Source: Pogona vitticeps (Eukaryota; Chordata; Lepidosauria; Squamata; Agamidae). From it: a DNA stretch of 64,000 nucleotides. Below are positions 51,053 to 63,240 of this stretch, piece by piece (position 1 is the first letter of the stretch; the number at the start of each line of letters is the position of its first letter). Made by a program: the position numbers and the translations under genes. The stretch spans positions 2,151,501 to 2,215,500 of the forward strand of contig NC_135793.1 in assembly GCF_051106095.1 (NCBI RefSeq). The letters are read 5' to 3'. The notes below the pieces were generated by a model that saw only the letters and a list, made by a program, of their open reading frames with translations, was not told where the DNA came from and searched no databases.

Positions 51053-54000
51053 GTAAGTCTCCAAGAATCCCACCGGGCGGGGGGAACCTATTCGTCACCC
51101 CAGTTTTTTTTATCTCCCCACTTTTTGGGGAGTCCTAAAAAGGACCTTCCCCCATTTTCCCTTCCTGTTCCTATTCCTGCTTCTTTTTTTTTTACCTCCC
51201 TGACGAATGGCAACAGGGGTTAATCTGATATTGATGTTAATGTTTTATAGGAATAACGAGCCGAGGTAGGAGTTATCTTGCTCGGCATAAAGGTTAATGA
51301 GATGTTTTTCATGGCCACGATGAAATCAAAGGCTCAGGCAAATCAAGCGAAAAGGTTGCACAGAACATGTGGGTTCGGGCTGGTCCAGAATCGATGGGAT
51401 TTGTTCCATTTTCGAGGAAACTTTGGGGAGGGGTGTTAACGGCAGCCTTACCAGGAATTTATCAGTGCCCACACCATCGTAGTCAAATTTTGCATGTCGG
51501 ACGTTCTAGGGGAAAGATTTAACTCTAGGTTGGGCTGTTGATCTGTTTAGCCCATGACTGGCTGCACCATTCCAGGATCTTATTAAATAGCAATGATACC
51601 TTGTCAAGTTGACTGCAACAGACAGCAAACCTACCCAGGTTTTCTATAGTTCCAGAGGGAAATCTTTGCTTTCTGTTTCTTGGCACTGGAAGTGGAAGCG
51701 ATTGAACTTGGTTGCGTCTACATGCAAAGCAGGACCTCAACTACTGAGCTACAAATGCCCATGTATGTGCAGCCAACAGCTGGGTGTACCAGGATCAGGC
51801 TTGGGGAACATCACTTTGCACTTCCCATCTAGCAGCTGCTCCCCAGGTTCTCCGGAGAAAGGGCTTCTAATCACTTGCTATCAGATTCTAGATGGCTTTT
51901 TTTTGCACTAGGAGATTTCTCATGCAAAGCATTCACCGCAGTGTTTCTCTGCCCTGCAGCAGGATGAGAACCCATAACCTTCTGCTCTAGAAATGATGTT
52001 TCTGCCCAGCGAGCCAGTAGAACCCGCTCTAGAGTCGTTCACAATCCACTTGCCACCAGCCTGTAGGAAGTGTGGAAAAGGAGTGGCTGATGGGTCCTCA
52101 TGGCTAACACGGGGCCCCACCTGTTTCAAGCAGGGTGGCCATGTGCCAGCCAGGTGGCGGTCCTCACAAGGAGTGTGATCAGGACGCTGATGTGCGCCAC
52201 CCAGAGACCAGGCTCAGCAGCCAACCAATGAGACAAGGTCTTCTCCATGGGACACAATCCTCTTTAAATTAAAAAAAAAAGATTTCTGATTTTGCAATCT
52301 GTACCCCTAAATCAGCACATGCCTTTTAAAGTTCAAATCGGTCTCCTTCCTTGCCGCTGTCACTTAAACAGGACAACATTCAGTTTCATGAGAGTGGGGG
52401 AAAGGAGTCGATTGGGGTGCATCTACACTACTGAGCTGTCACAATTTGGTACTGTATTCTGTTGATTGGTCTGGCTCCCCCCCCCCATTCTTCATTCCCT
52501 CCGGGGCTCACGCAGGGTGGTTCAAGGCTGGAGCTCTCCAACAGGGAACTCCCAGGGTTCCCTCAGCTCACGAGAGCGGTCTCCAGTGACGGGAATGGGT
52601 GCTGCGTAGATCCCCAGTGGGTGACCTGTCTTCCTGCTTCTCAGTCTGCTTGCCAGAGGTGGCTCCCTCTGGATGGGGGACTTCAACGTCCCTGCTCACT
52701 GCCTTTATCGTAAAACTGGATTTGCACCAAACAGTCTTTCAAACAGAGGACCGTCCTCTGCCAAACAGGACCCACGACCACCCTCCAGCTCCCTCTTAAC
52801 CCCATGCGAACTGGAGTGGGCGCTCTAGTACACGCTCAGCCCTTTTGAGTGGCAAGAGCCCAACGTGCTCCACCAAGAAGCTTGTGTGTCTGGTCTTTTT
52901 CTTATGAAGAAGTCCTGATCAACCCCATGAAAGTCTGCAGACCACAGTCTGAAAAGTACATCTCTCTCTCTCTCTCTCTGCGTGTGTGTGTGTGTCTGTG
53001 TGTGTGTGTGTGTGTGTGTCTCTGTGTGTGTGTGCACCATCTCCCCATCTGCCAAGGGGATACAAATGTGTGGGAAGCAGTAAGGGAACTGGTTTTGGGG
53101 AATGAGCCACTTGGGGGTGGGCGCCTCACCCCCCTTCCCAGGCTCTCTGATTCTCAAGTGCAACATCAACCCTCCCATTTCCTGAGTCGGTCATTTTCCC
53201 AGCCACTGTTGACTTCAGGGCTCAGAGTCAGGCTGGGACAAAGAAGAGGGGGCAACAGCCAGCTGTGAATGTTTGCCTCGGAGAATAAATCAGACGGGGA
53301 ACACAATCCCCCTCCGTTTGTCTCTCTCATTCTTCCTTGGAAATGCACCCATTGCTCACATTAGGAGGGAGCAAAGCTGCTGGTCAGAAGCCCCACGTTG
53401 AGATCAAGAACTTATCGGTTTCTCCCTCAGTCCTTGCTTTGGGAGGGTGCGTCTGTGCTGTGGGTTTTCCACCCTGCGGTAAACCACAGATACAAAAGCG
53501 TGTTGTTACCACGTGGTTCATTTCCTGAAAACAATACGCCGGGCTGAAAAGCTGGAAGAAAAATTCCATTTAATATAAGAAAACAATGGCACTTTTCAAT
53601 GCCTAAGTCTTTCCCCAGCATCTATGAGGAAGGGCCATGAAAAAGCCATCAAAAATGAAAGAGAGAGAGAGAGATGATTGATGTGAACCCGTTCGAAGTG
53701 TAAAAATAAATAGGCAGGATTTTATAGCTAAGGGATAACCCTAAACACGGTAGTGTGACGGAATGTCTTTGGCTGGTATCCTACACGCACTTCCCTGGGC
53801 ATCCATCCCATTGCACTTAATAGGACTCACATGTGCTCCAAGTGTCCTGTTAAGACTGTTTCGTTTTGGAACAAAGAAATCAACGTTTCTAAAAGATCCA
53901 GGTTGTGACTGTTTTGTAGCTCAAGTATGGGAGTTTTCTTTTTCCCCATATGGGGTAATAAATCCATACCCATGCTGGTCCTCACGGTGAGTTGACATTC

Positions 54001-57000
54001 TGTCTCTGCTAGAGGAGGCTCGCCCCTACTCTCCATTCCACTTTGAAATGTTAAACAAAATTATACACGGTGGTTCATAAATTCCCAAATAACTCCAGGC
54101 AGAGATACAAACTTAAGGAGGAGTTTCCCTGAAAAACACAGGGTACTAGTGACTTAATTTGATATCAGCCTCTATGTTGTGAGCCTTCAAATAAGTTCCC
54201 TTGTGTATCACAGACACTTGCTGAAATCCTGTCACTTAGAGTAGTAAGTTGCGCAAGAGTACACCCCTTGAATCAGTGGCGCTTGACTTTTGATGGGTTT
54301 ACTCTAGTCATGACTTACAAGGCTAAAGTAAGTCGCAAGTAGATAATTGAATCCATGCAGCTTAAGGAGTCATTGACTCACTGAATGCCCACTGATTCAA
54401 TGGGCCTACTCTTGTGCCACTGACTCTGATAAGTAACAAGATTTCAGCCAGTGTGTTAGTATAGAATGGGCTGGATAGACCAGGATTCAGGCAGAGCATA
54501 AACAGAATCTGCACAATCCCGGCTGTTACATTTTGTTTTTAAGTTCTGTGTTTGTACCCTTCATGCTAGCGGAGGTGGGTTTGAAGGGGTTATGGCAGCT
54601 GCTCTTGAAAACTTCGATTTGAGAAAGCAAGACGGGGACAAGAAACTGCTGTCGGGTTTTTTTGGGGGGGGTCGTGGCAATGTGGGACTGATTCAAAGAT
54701 CTGATTCTGTTCTTATTTTGCAGCCCTCGTCGTGCGCTTTCTCACCAAGAGATTTATTGGAGACTACGAAGCGAATACTGGTACGTTTGGATTGAGAAAC
54801 TGCTTTTCAGGTTCTGAATTAACCAGCATTTTTTAGCCTGGCTCCAGAGTATTGAAGGGCGGCCGGCAGGGGTGGGATGGGGGGATCTGAAAAGTGGTTG
54901 AATAGCAAAGTCAGAAGTGTAGGCACTCATCCTGACCTTCCCCATAGCCAACTCCTGAACAAGGAGAGGCCAAAAGTAGCAACTGGATCGGTTTATATTG
55001 ACAAACGAGGAGCAGGTCTTTTGTGAAGTTAACGGCTCTTAGTCACCCTCAGATTCTGCATTACAAAAGATATGGGTTTGCAACAGTTTATGAGGCAACA
55101 ATACTCTCCCGTGGCTAGAGTGAAGACTGTAGCTAAGCTCAGAGAAAGCAGGGGAGCTTTGGGTGGTGGTGGTGGTGGAAGAGGAACAAGAGGGTGTCAT
55201 CATCTCTGCTACTCAGAAAATTCAGAGCCATTGATGTGGTAAACCCTGGCTTCCCTACAGCCTTCACTCTGGAGCCGATGGTGACAGCACTGAAGGGGTC
55301 AAAGAAAGCTGGGCAGAAGAACCTCCGAAGCCGAGCATCTCGTGGCTTGATTGCTTCCTTCCTTTCCCCGAAACATCGGGTACCTTCCTTCCAGAAGTAT
55401 TGGGACTGCAGCCCCCATCATCCCGACCCTCATGGGTTGGCTGGGGATTATGGGAGTTGTTGTGGAACCCTCCTGGAAGACAGCAAGTTAGGGAAGGCTC
55501 AGGCGTGGAAGAAATAAAAGAGGGTAGAGGCTCACACCGTTAGCTCCCAACCTTTCTGGGCACCCCAGGGTTCTGAAAACGGAGTGGGAAACGGTGATTT
55601 TCAATGGTCACTTGAACCGGCTGGGGCTCCTTTGGAGAAGAATTTGCAACCCCGGGCTGGAGGGAGCTCCCTTTTGTAAAGTTGTCCTTCGCTTATTTTG
55701 CTGCAAGGAAAGATACCCTCCAGGCATTTTAAAGGTGCATGTGTTCAGTTTAAAGCCTCTGGCTAGGAAAACGATAATAAATCAAAGCTTTGTTGTTTAT
55801 GATTCATTACCCCCACCCCTTTTTAAAAAGAAAGAAAAAGGTCTATGCTATTTCCACCACTCTGGTGGAAAAGGATCAGAGGGAAGTCTTTGGCTCCACA
55901 CAGCCTGGCCATCAAAAGAAGCAGGATCAAAGCATCATTGCTTGGATCGAAAGGGGGCCAAGTTACGAAGCGGCTCTGCTTTTCTTTTGCCCTGCCTGAG
56001 TCACAGAACCCGCTGGATGTCCTCCTGAAAAGATCGGTTCAAGACAGATATTTCTGTTCGCTTTTAATCTTCTCTAGAAATGAAATGAAAACTGCTGTTA
56101 CGGCTGGAAGAGAACGGTGTGCTGTGAAAAGAGATTAGAAAAGTTATTTAGAGAAGGCACTACAACTCCCAAAATGCCCCAGCCAGGGGAAAAAAGGGAA
56201 CTTTTCTAAGCTCTCGTAGGGACAGCCTGTAAGACAGAGGGAGAGGGAGACTCTTCCTGGTATGGGATGAGGAGACCGTGGCTTTGCTCGGATCCATGGC
56301 CATGAGGGGTTGCCAACTGACCAGGTACAAACGAGCCTGATGGGCTGCTATGTATTTAACAACAGTTTGGTCTTCAGTCCTGTCGTGTTTTTTCCAAGCC
56401 TGCAGGTCAGTGTTATCACTGGCTAAAACCTGCAAAAAAAACTATTGTAATGGTAAAAGTAAAGCTCTAGCCAAGATTTTGTACCGGAAGAATTCCTGAA
56501 AAATATTGGAGGCCTGTCTTTGATATGTTCTGTTATTAAGTTAGCGTAAGGTGTAACTTCCACCCTTTATAACATCTTTTTTTCCTCTTTTTTGCCCAGT
56601 GAGCGTTTTTGCAGAATGCACTTCTAGGCGATAAACTTTATGAGGTTATCCACATCCTGGATCAGTTCAGCTTCTAGGCCTTTACCAGGATGTGGTAAAC
56701 CTGAGATCCTGTTTCATGGGGTCATTTTCTAGACGAAAAGAAAAAAAAAGGAAGGGTGGGTGGGTGGGTTATGAGTTGAATCTGAGTCATTAAAAAAAAG
56801 TGCTTTGGTGTAATCATCCTCATCATCTGTGGGTTTGCTTCCCCCCCCCCTAGGTGCACTATATTCAAGAAAATTCACTATTGATGGAGAACAGGTGTCC
56901 TTGCAAGTTCAGGACACACCTTTTGTTTCATTGGAGGTAAGATGGATGCTTTAGAGCAGCTTCCGAACTGCTGTTTAACATAGGGATGCAAATCTTGTTG

Positions 57001-59206
57001 GTAGGGGAGAATGCGGCATCAGGCATCAGGGAGGAGAATGTTTTCTTTAAAACTGGGAGGAGAATAGAGGAGAGGGTTTCTCCACTGTCCTCCGACTGTC
57101 ACAGCAACGCATGGAATATGTCCCAGGGTCACCACCCCCCCCATGGCCCTCTTTGGGGGCAAGCTAAGGAACCACGCAGACTGCCGAACGGGATCTTCAG
57201 GAGGGCTCCCGGATGCCCCAAATGAACTGCAGACCTAGCGCTTTGTCACAAAAGAGTGGATCGATTTGGAGAAGGGGAGGGAGGGGTTGCTTTTACTTAA
57301 AACACATGTGGTTGTTGGAGCGGCACAAGAAGTGAACCAAATAGTGAGCTGTACACTCATCTGGTTGCCCCACCCCACCCCACCCACTCTCGAGAGAAAG
57401 GATCAGGTAATTCGGATCCCTGTCTTGGAGGTTTTCCTGGCACAGCTAGGAATCACCTACATAGAGCGGTACGAGTTGTGGCCCATGGATGGTATTATGA
57501 TGTCCCCCCCAAAAATTCCTCTGGGGCATTATTTTGCCCAAAATGTTCTTCTTTGACCGACCGAGCAAGAGGCAATGAGATAAGAGAGTTTGTTGGCTGA
57601 TTATCTGCTGTCTGAAAATAAAAATTAAACAAAATCACATGCCCGCTTAATGGCTGGGAGTGTAATTAAAATAAAATTATCTCAGAGGAATTTCCTTTCT
57701 GCCATATTCCGTTCCCATTGTTATTACATGCAGTTCCTTCCAAACTCGGATGGGATGGGGCTGGCTGGAGGATCTTGGGGTTGGAATCCAGAAAACCTAA
57801 CATTTCCAGGCTCTGGATATAACAAAGGAAAATATCTGAAAGAACTTCCCTCCCCCATACCCTAGTCTCTGCAATAATCAGATATTCTTCTGATGGGAAC
57901 ACTCTTTTGCCTTGAATTGGAAAAAAGCCATTCTCAGCCGCCAAGTTGAATCTTAAGGGGGAGTCTGTAAAAACCGTCCAGGAGCGGGCTGCACTGCTCA
58001 ACTTGTCTTTGAAGGCGAGGGATGTTGCTTATGCGATAATCTACTTTTAAGAAATAAACTGGGAAGGGGGGGCTTCTGGGAGTTGTAGTCCAGGTCTCGG
58101 GTACTGTACCCTAATGGGATCCAGGGGAAAGGCAAAACTGGCTTCAACTCTGGAAGGCAAATAATAATAATAATTATATATATATATATATTAATCCCGG
58201 GTTAAACAACAAAGAAACCCAAGCATGTGGCACAGCCAGGGTCAGGGAGCACATTTATCGGGCCACCAAATAAACAAAACAAGGACTTCATGAGTTGGTC
58301 AGAATTCTTGATTAGAAGGTTGTTGATTCTCTGCCTCTCGGAGCGAAACCCGTTGCCACCACCCCTCCAGATCACTGGTTTCCAACCTTGGGTAACCCAG
58401 ATGTTCTTGGACTAAAGCTCCCGGGAGCCTTTAGCACTAGCTGTGCTGGCTAGGATTTCTGGGAGTTGTAGTCCAAGAACATCTGGGGACCCTACGGTTG
58501 GAAAGCACTGGTTTAGATCCTATAGCATTCACATGCAGCCAGCATGGTTTCTGGAGACTCTAGTTTCTCCACCCAACCCAGATTTGTAACCGTGCGTATG
58601 GTAAAGAATCCTGGAGATACAGCCTACATTTTTTTTTGTGATATTTTGGTCATCCAGCCAAAGTGCTACCCAGCCCTGAGTGTCCACTTCCGTCTTGCCT
58701 TTCAATCCTAACACATGTTGTCCTGGTTTCGATAACAGGATGACAACGACGCCATTTGTTGCCAGGAGCAGATAAACCGTTCCATTTACTGGGCGGATGG
58801 TTTTGTGTTTGTCTACTCCATCACGGACTACCAGAGCTACCGGGTCATCCGCCCTCTGCACCAGCATATCCGGAAGATCCATCCCAACGCCAACATCCCG
58901 CTGGTCCTCATGGCCAACAAAGGAGATCTCTTGCGAGCCAGGCAGGTGTCCGCCAAAGAAGGCTGGCAGCTGGCCAAGGAGCTGGGCTGCGCGTACTCGG
59001 AAGTGTCCGCGCGGGAGAACGGCGAAGGCGTGCATGAGGCATTCAAGCAGCTGTGTCAAGAGATGAGCAGGATGATCGGGAGCTGCAATGGGGAGAAACG
59101 GAGGGGCCTCCATCTCATCCGCCCCAAATCTCCCAACATGCAGGATCTGAAAAGGAGACTCAAGCAAGCCTTGTCTTCAAAAGGGAAAGTGACACCCCCA
59201 CTCTGA
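50908..59206 (+). CDS. RASL11A-like small GTPase, 4 exons, 250 aa
   Basis: A Ras-superfamily protein of the RASL11 group (RASL11A acts in the nucleolus on rRNA transcription; RASL11B in development). Four exons join in frame to 250 aa (RASL11A 242, RASL11B 248). Motifs: P-loop GGSGVGKT at 41-48; switch I region FIGDYEANTG; G3 reads DTPF where the family has DTPG; G4 ANKGD; G5 EVSA; then the hallmark tail RPKSPNMQDLKRR-LKQALSSK. There is no CAAX lipid site, as in the family. The N-terminus NFLLVPIPE matches RASL11A (FLLAPIPE), not RASL11B. GEQVSLQVQDTP and the DDNDAICC segment are unlike both. The start at 50908 is the first in-frame ATG, with G at -3. Together with the neighbours it looks like a third RASL11 paralogue. 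Confidence 0.93.
52961..53034 (+). repeat. (TC)n-(TG)n compound microsatellite
   Basis: A TC run of about 20 bases passes into an interrupted TG run. Confidence 0.95.
54238..54430. mobile_element. foldback element, 'attcaatgggcctactct' family
   Basis: The left part aagagtacaccccttgaatc and right part gattcaatgggcctactct are imperfect inverted repeats around a core with tagtcatgacttac. A single arm of the same family (cccactgattcaatgggtct) is seen at 37367-37390. Distinct from the ggactacaactcc family. Confidence 0.6.
54724..54780 (+). CDS. RASL11A-like exon 2
   Basis: 57 bases encoding ALVVRFLTKRFIGDYEANT, nearly identical to RASL11A/B. Acceptor ttgcag, donor ACTG|gtacgt. Confidence 0.96.
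55385..55485. mobile_element. foldback MITE fragment in RASL11 intron 2
   Basis: gggactgcagcccccatcat and ggattatgggagttgttgtg are the two arms, with a ggttggctgg core. Confidence 0.6.
56137..56217. mobile_element. short foldback MITE, 'gaaaagtta' ends
   Basis: Ends agaaaagttattta and gggaacttttct are inverted. Inside is actacaactcccaaaatgcc. A third terminal type among the foldbacks of this window; similar ends are seen near 48737 and 49413. Confidence 0.5.
56854..56936 (+). CDS. RASL11A-like exon 3
   Basis: 83 bases encoding ALYSRKFTIDGEQVSL and QVQDTPFVSLE. Acceptor follows a long C run (ccccccctag), donor GAG|gtaaga. Phe and Val stand where relatives have the G3 glycine. Confidence 0.94.
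56937..58738 (+). other. RASL11A-like intron 3
   Basis: 1802-base GT-AG intron containing an (AAT)/(AT) run at about 58161-58192 and the hAT foldback at 58373-58510. Confidence 0.85.
58373..58510. mobile_element. hAT-type foldback MITE
   Basis: Outer ends cactggtttccaacc and (reverse) cagtgctttccaacc. Inner arms cagatgttcttggact / agtccaagaacatctgg. Flanks ctccagat and gtttagat agree at five of eight bases, compatible with an aged hAT target duplication. Confidence 0.8.
58739..59206 (+). CDS. RASL11A-like exon 4 (last)
   Basis: 468 bases. Acceptor gataacag. Encodes DDNDAICCQEQINRSIYWA, DGFVFVYSITDYQSY, NKGDLLRARQV, EVSARENGEGVHEAF and the family tail SPNMQDLKRRLKQAL, stop at 59204. Confidence 0.97.
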   Translation, partial: DDNDAICCQEQINRSIYWADGFVFVYSITDYQSYRVIRPLHQHIRKIHPNANIPLVLMANKGDLLRARQVSAKEGWQLAKELGCAYSEVSARENGEGVHEAFKQLCQEMSRMIGSCNGEKRRGLHLIRPKSPNMQDLKRRLKQALSSKGKVTPPL

Positions 59207-59600
59207 ATGATCTTGTCCTGACATCTTGACGGGTGGGGCAAGGGAAAAGAAACAACACTATTTATATTTATGACTATTTATGGCCTTTCTTAGCCAGCTT
59301 CCTTTGGGATGAAAGACTTCCCTTTTGAAAATGACACTGCAGGGGAGGGGAGGGCCACTCTCTCCTATGAACATCCACAGGATGGGAACTCAGCTTCTTA
59401 CTGTTATGACAGACTGGTTGGTGTTCATAGCAGCTGATCAAACTGTGTTTCAGCCCTCAGACCTCCTCCTCACCCATGTCTCAGGAAGACAGTCCCCCTC
59501 CCTTAATTTTTTTTCTCCCATTACCATGTGTATGATCCTTCATTTACTTGATTTTTTGCTGTTGAAAAAAAAATTAAAAACACACTAGCAATTCAGGCAA
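59207..59600 (+). other. 3' UTR of the RASL11A-like gene (inferred)
   Basis: Contains overlapping AUUUA motifs (ctatttatatttatgactat, 59258-59277, followed by ttatgg), the pattern of AU-rich decay elements. A variant poly(A) signal ATTAAA lies at 59573-59578. Confidence 0.5.
59573..59578 (+). terminator. candidate polyadenylation signal ATTAAA
   Basis: The common variant hexamer, about 370 bases after the stop codon. Chosen by position only. Confidence 0.35.
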
Positions 59601-61155
59601 GTTGCAAAACTATGCTGAGGTTGGGAGATGGTTGGCGTCACAGGCTCTAGCCAATAGGCACTCCATAGAGGTAGATTTTCAGTTCAGTCACCCTAGAAAG
59701 CTGCCCAGTTAGTTTGCACAGACCAGCATGGGTACCTCCTCCAAAACTACAGCTAGTTGGTTATTATCTTTTTGCCCTCCAAGTGCTTGCTTCAGATGGC
59801 ATGAATAATGTAATTTTTCTCCCTTCTATTGCATTGGTATGTTTGAGAGAAGCCGTTCTAATTTTATCTTCGTCAGCATTAAAGAATGGAATGAATGACT
59901 CATTCAGCACTAAGGTCTAAGCCTGTAATGAACCATGAAATGTGATGGTCACCATTCAAGACAGAGTCGAGCTCACTTAAATCCTCTGAAACTCTAGAGT
60001 TAAGCGGCTGCTTGCCTCCGTATTGGATTATAACTATTTTGTGTCTCTTTAATGCCATGCTGCAGAACTGTTCTTTGATGACAACTCCCAAATCAATGTA
60101 GAAGGAAGGCCACAATCCTCTAAGCACCTTCAGGGGAGACATCAGGAATGTTTTAGTTCCGGAAATATCACTGTGGCAGATGATATTATCGGCTCTACAA
60201 TGGCATAGCAGGATTTCAGCTGATCGAAGGCAGCTCCCTCCATTCCTGTTTCTGTTAGGATTTCTACACATGGGCTCCTTCAGAGACACTTATATTTCCA
60301 CCACGGTCGCCATCCTTCCGTCTTCACCTTCTCGGCTGCCAGCTGGCCTCGTTCTGAACCTTTGAAACGGCCAACCTTCCCCCTCCCTTTCTGCGCAAAG
60401 GTTTGAGCAACAACATCCTTGGTTCATATGTTCTTTTCTATTGTCTTCTAGATACGGTATGTACTGGCCCACCTCCCAGGGCCGGTGGGAGTCCTTCGGG
60501 GGGGGGGTTTGTATCTTCCTTGGTCAACGAACAAAGGGAATTCGAGATTCGAACGGCACAAAGCCTCCAACGTTGGCCACGTGTCACGATTCCAAGGGAA
60601 ATGTAATTGCTCCCACATTTATGACTGGGTTGCTTGGCTTTGGTTCAAGCTACGCCTCATTGTTTCCTGCTTTCTGTGGCCGCACTCCCGTCGCCAGCTC
60701 AGTTATGTGTAAAGAAGCTGGCGTGCCCTCATCAGAGAATGTAAATTCACACAGGGAAGGAATTTCCAAACTGTGTCACCCAGCAGGATGCAATGGGCCG
60801 CAAGTCCCAAGGAGAAGATTCAAGCATGATTTCAGTGGTTGAGCCAAAGACCCAACCCAAAGAGGAGGCTGCGTGATGTGTCTCTGCCTCATTCACTTGA
60901 TACTTCTTTCTCACCTGTTTCCACCAGGACTGGGTCGCTCCTCTGGCTCTCCGCAATGCCTTCGTCTTTATCAGGAGGGGCTCCCGTGCAGGGCTCTGAG
61001 TAACGTTACACAGAGTAAGGCAACTGTCTCAGGCAGGCAGTACAGGGAATGGTAGTAGAGTCTATTCCTGACAGACACAATTTGAGTGGGGTGGGGTCAA
61101 AGAGGCTCCTCGTAGCCTTCAATTTTCAATTTAAACAAAAATTTTTAAACTCAGC
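59601..61155. other. right flank, no recognised gene
   Basis: Open frames here (for example minus 59900-60289) resemble no known family. No classified repeat was seen. Confidence 0.35.
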
Positions 61156-61163
61156 CATTACAG

Positions 61164-61450
61164 CAGACCTGGGCAAAGTGCGGCCCGAGGGCCACATACG
61201 GCCCGCGAGCCACTCCTCTCCGGCCCGCCGGTCGTTGCTCCAGTCTGGTGTTCAAGCACTTGTTCAAGCCCAAGACAGACTGGATTTCTCTCACTGGACA
61301 AGTTGAGCATCAAAACCATTTATAGCTTTTTGTCTAAAGTTGATCAGTTGCTTATCTTTTATTTTTAAGTAAAGTTGGTTTGGTTTGGCCCCCAAACACA
61401 GTTCAGATTTTTCATGTGGCCCCCCTATAGAAATGAATTGCCCACCCCTG
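61164..61450. mobile_element. nonautonomous hAT (Charlie-like) element with perfect 8-bp target duplication
   Basis: Starts cagacctgggcaaagtgcgg and ends aattgcccacccctg, the hAT-type inverted ends with GGGCAA/TTGCCC. cattacag lies immediately on both sides (61156-61163 and 61451-61458) without a mismatch. The interior is rich in cggcccg words. No transposase frame. Confidence 0.92.
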
Positions 61451-61985
61451 CATTACAGGCTACAAGAGGGCTTTTATAAAAGTGGAAAACTGCAGCAGGG
61501 GAGGTAAAAGGAGACAGCCCTGACCTTCACGGGCCATGAGTTGCGAGGGGGAGCCCACGGCCTCTGGAGATTAGCCTTTTTTCCCCTGATCCCTGTCTGA
61601 GCTGAATACACCTGAACCAGCCAGATGCCTTCAAGGACGCCTGCATTGTAGTAAACCCAGGAAAGGGTCCTGTCTCAGCTGAACGCCCTTTGTGCAAGGC
61701 ACCAGAGGGTGTCCAGGCCAATGCTGGCTTTCACTGCATTTTTGGCATCCTGAATATTACTGGAATACAGCTTCTCATTTAACAGAAATACTACTTTGTA
61801 GAGTAGACCTTTCTGCCTGGTCTTTTTTCCAACCTGCCTTAAGGATGGGATGCCTGAAGAACAGGTGACACTTCAGCCGGCACTCAGATGCCTGGGGACC
61901 CAAGAAATAAGGCACACAGAGGCCAGTCCCCCCTCCCCAAATGGCTTTTGTTATCATGGTGGGAGACTTCCTTCTTAGGCTCTGT

Positions 61986-62040
61986 TTGGTTTAGGCCTCT
62001 GGCTGCAGAGCCGGAGGCTGGCGGCTTCCTTTCCCCAAAC
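61986..62040 (+). mobile_element. SINE tRNA-head fragment
   Basis: tttaggcctctggctgcaga and gccggaggctgg match the tRNA part of the SINE at 7126-7363. Confidence 0.5.
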
Positions 62041-62236
62041 TTTCTTACCTAGTAGCCATCACACACACATCCAGCCTTGTTTGCCGAGAAGCTGCCAGAC
62101 CTTATCTTTTCGCTTTCAAAAACCAAGACCAAACCCCGTCTCATTTTCAAACATTTTCCATTTTAGACAAATGCTTTCAAGACCCGTTTTCTGGAAAATC
62201 ACTCGTAGAGACTTATTGCTTTATTGCCCTGCAGCC

Positions 62237-62237
62237 A

Positions 62238-62317
<80 letters not shown>
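62237..62317 (+). repeat. (AAT)n microsatellite
   Basis: About 27 uninterrupted units. Confidence 0.98.
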
Positions 62318-62318
<1 letters not shown>

Positions 62319-63240
62319 GGTTGCTTTTTCTCAACCCATTGACTCGGAACAGTGTCCCGGCCTTGGACTGTTGTGATAACAGAGAGCTCTCGGGGCTAAA
62401 TTTCAAGTTTAACTTCTGTCTGTTTTGAACTTTGCTCAGCGGAGAATCTTTGCCATCATCTTCTGCCGGTCCGTGTGCAGGTCCTTTTCTCACTCCCTGC
62501 CTGGGGAGGATGTGGCGTGCTTTTCATGGCTAGCCAAAAGATCCATTAGGTCTCAGGGTAGGGGTGGAAGCAGAAAGCTGCCCGACAGCGGCTGAAAAAT
62601 GATCGCACAGGCACAGCTGCATTTCATCCGCCTGGTGTGTGATCAAGACTTCCAGTCTTTCTCTGCAAAGATCCCACTTCACACGGGAATTCCCACACTC
62701 CGGCCCTATTCCATTGCAAACTTGAACCCATGAGATTTTTCCCCTTTCCGGGATCTTAGAAGGTGTCTGGTTCTTAAACAGAAATCTTTTCCAGATTGTG
62801 ACTCAACAGCACAATTAGCATCATCCTTGAACTTCCAAATCCCCCCACCCTCTAAAGTAGAGGTTTCTAACCTTAAGGTCCCCAGGAAGAGCTGTTCTTG
62901 CAGTCCATGTTAGTTTAAGGTTTGCTTATTTTGCTTTTCCTCCCAAAATTATGGAGCAACGCTGATGTGAAAACAAAACAAAATGCTCAAGAGTACATTC
63001 ATCTGTAAACAATGAGTCTTATAAGGTACCATGTGCCTGGCTAGTAAATTCTACTACTCCAAGTAGAATATAATTACAAATTACAATATATTTACCAAAT
63101 TACAGTATCCGTGCTAAATCTATATTAGTGTAATGCCACTATTAGGACAGGATATCTTTCCGAAAGATGGCAATTGGAAAATGGAAGGTGCTCTCCTGCA
63201 TTAATCTGTGTTATGAACGGATGGAAACTGAGTTTCCATG
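62318..63240. other. right flank, mostly unclassified
   Basis: Only a truncated foldback MITE end is seen (62859-62912: gtttctaaccttaaggtccc, cttgcagtcca). No gene. Confidence 0.4.

Larger units (their letters stand above)
51053..54723 (+). other. RASL11A-like intron 1
   Basis: 3671-base GT-AG intron. Holds the (TC)n-(TG)n tract at 52961-53034 and the foldback at 54238-54430. No other exon was found. Confidence 0.85.

Noticed and set aside
59900-60289. 129-codon minus-strand frame
   Set aside because: No recognisable domain, no splice context and ordinary composition; length is within chance.
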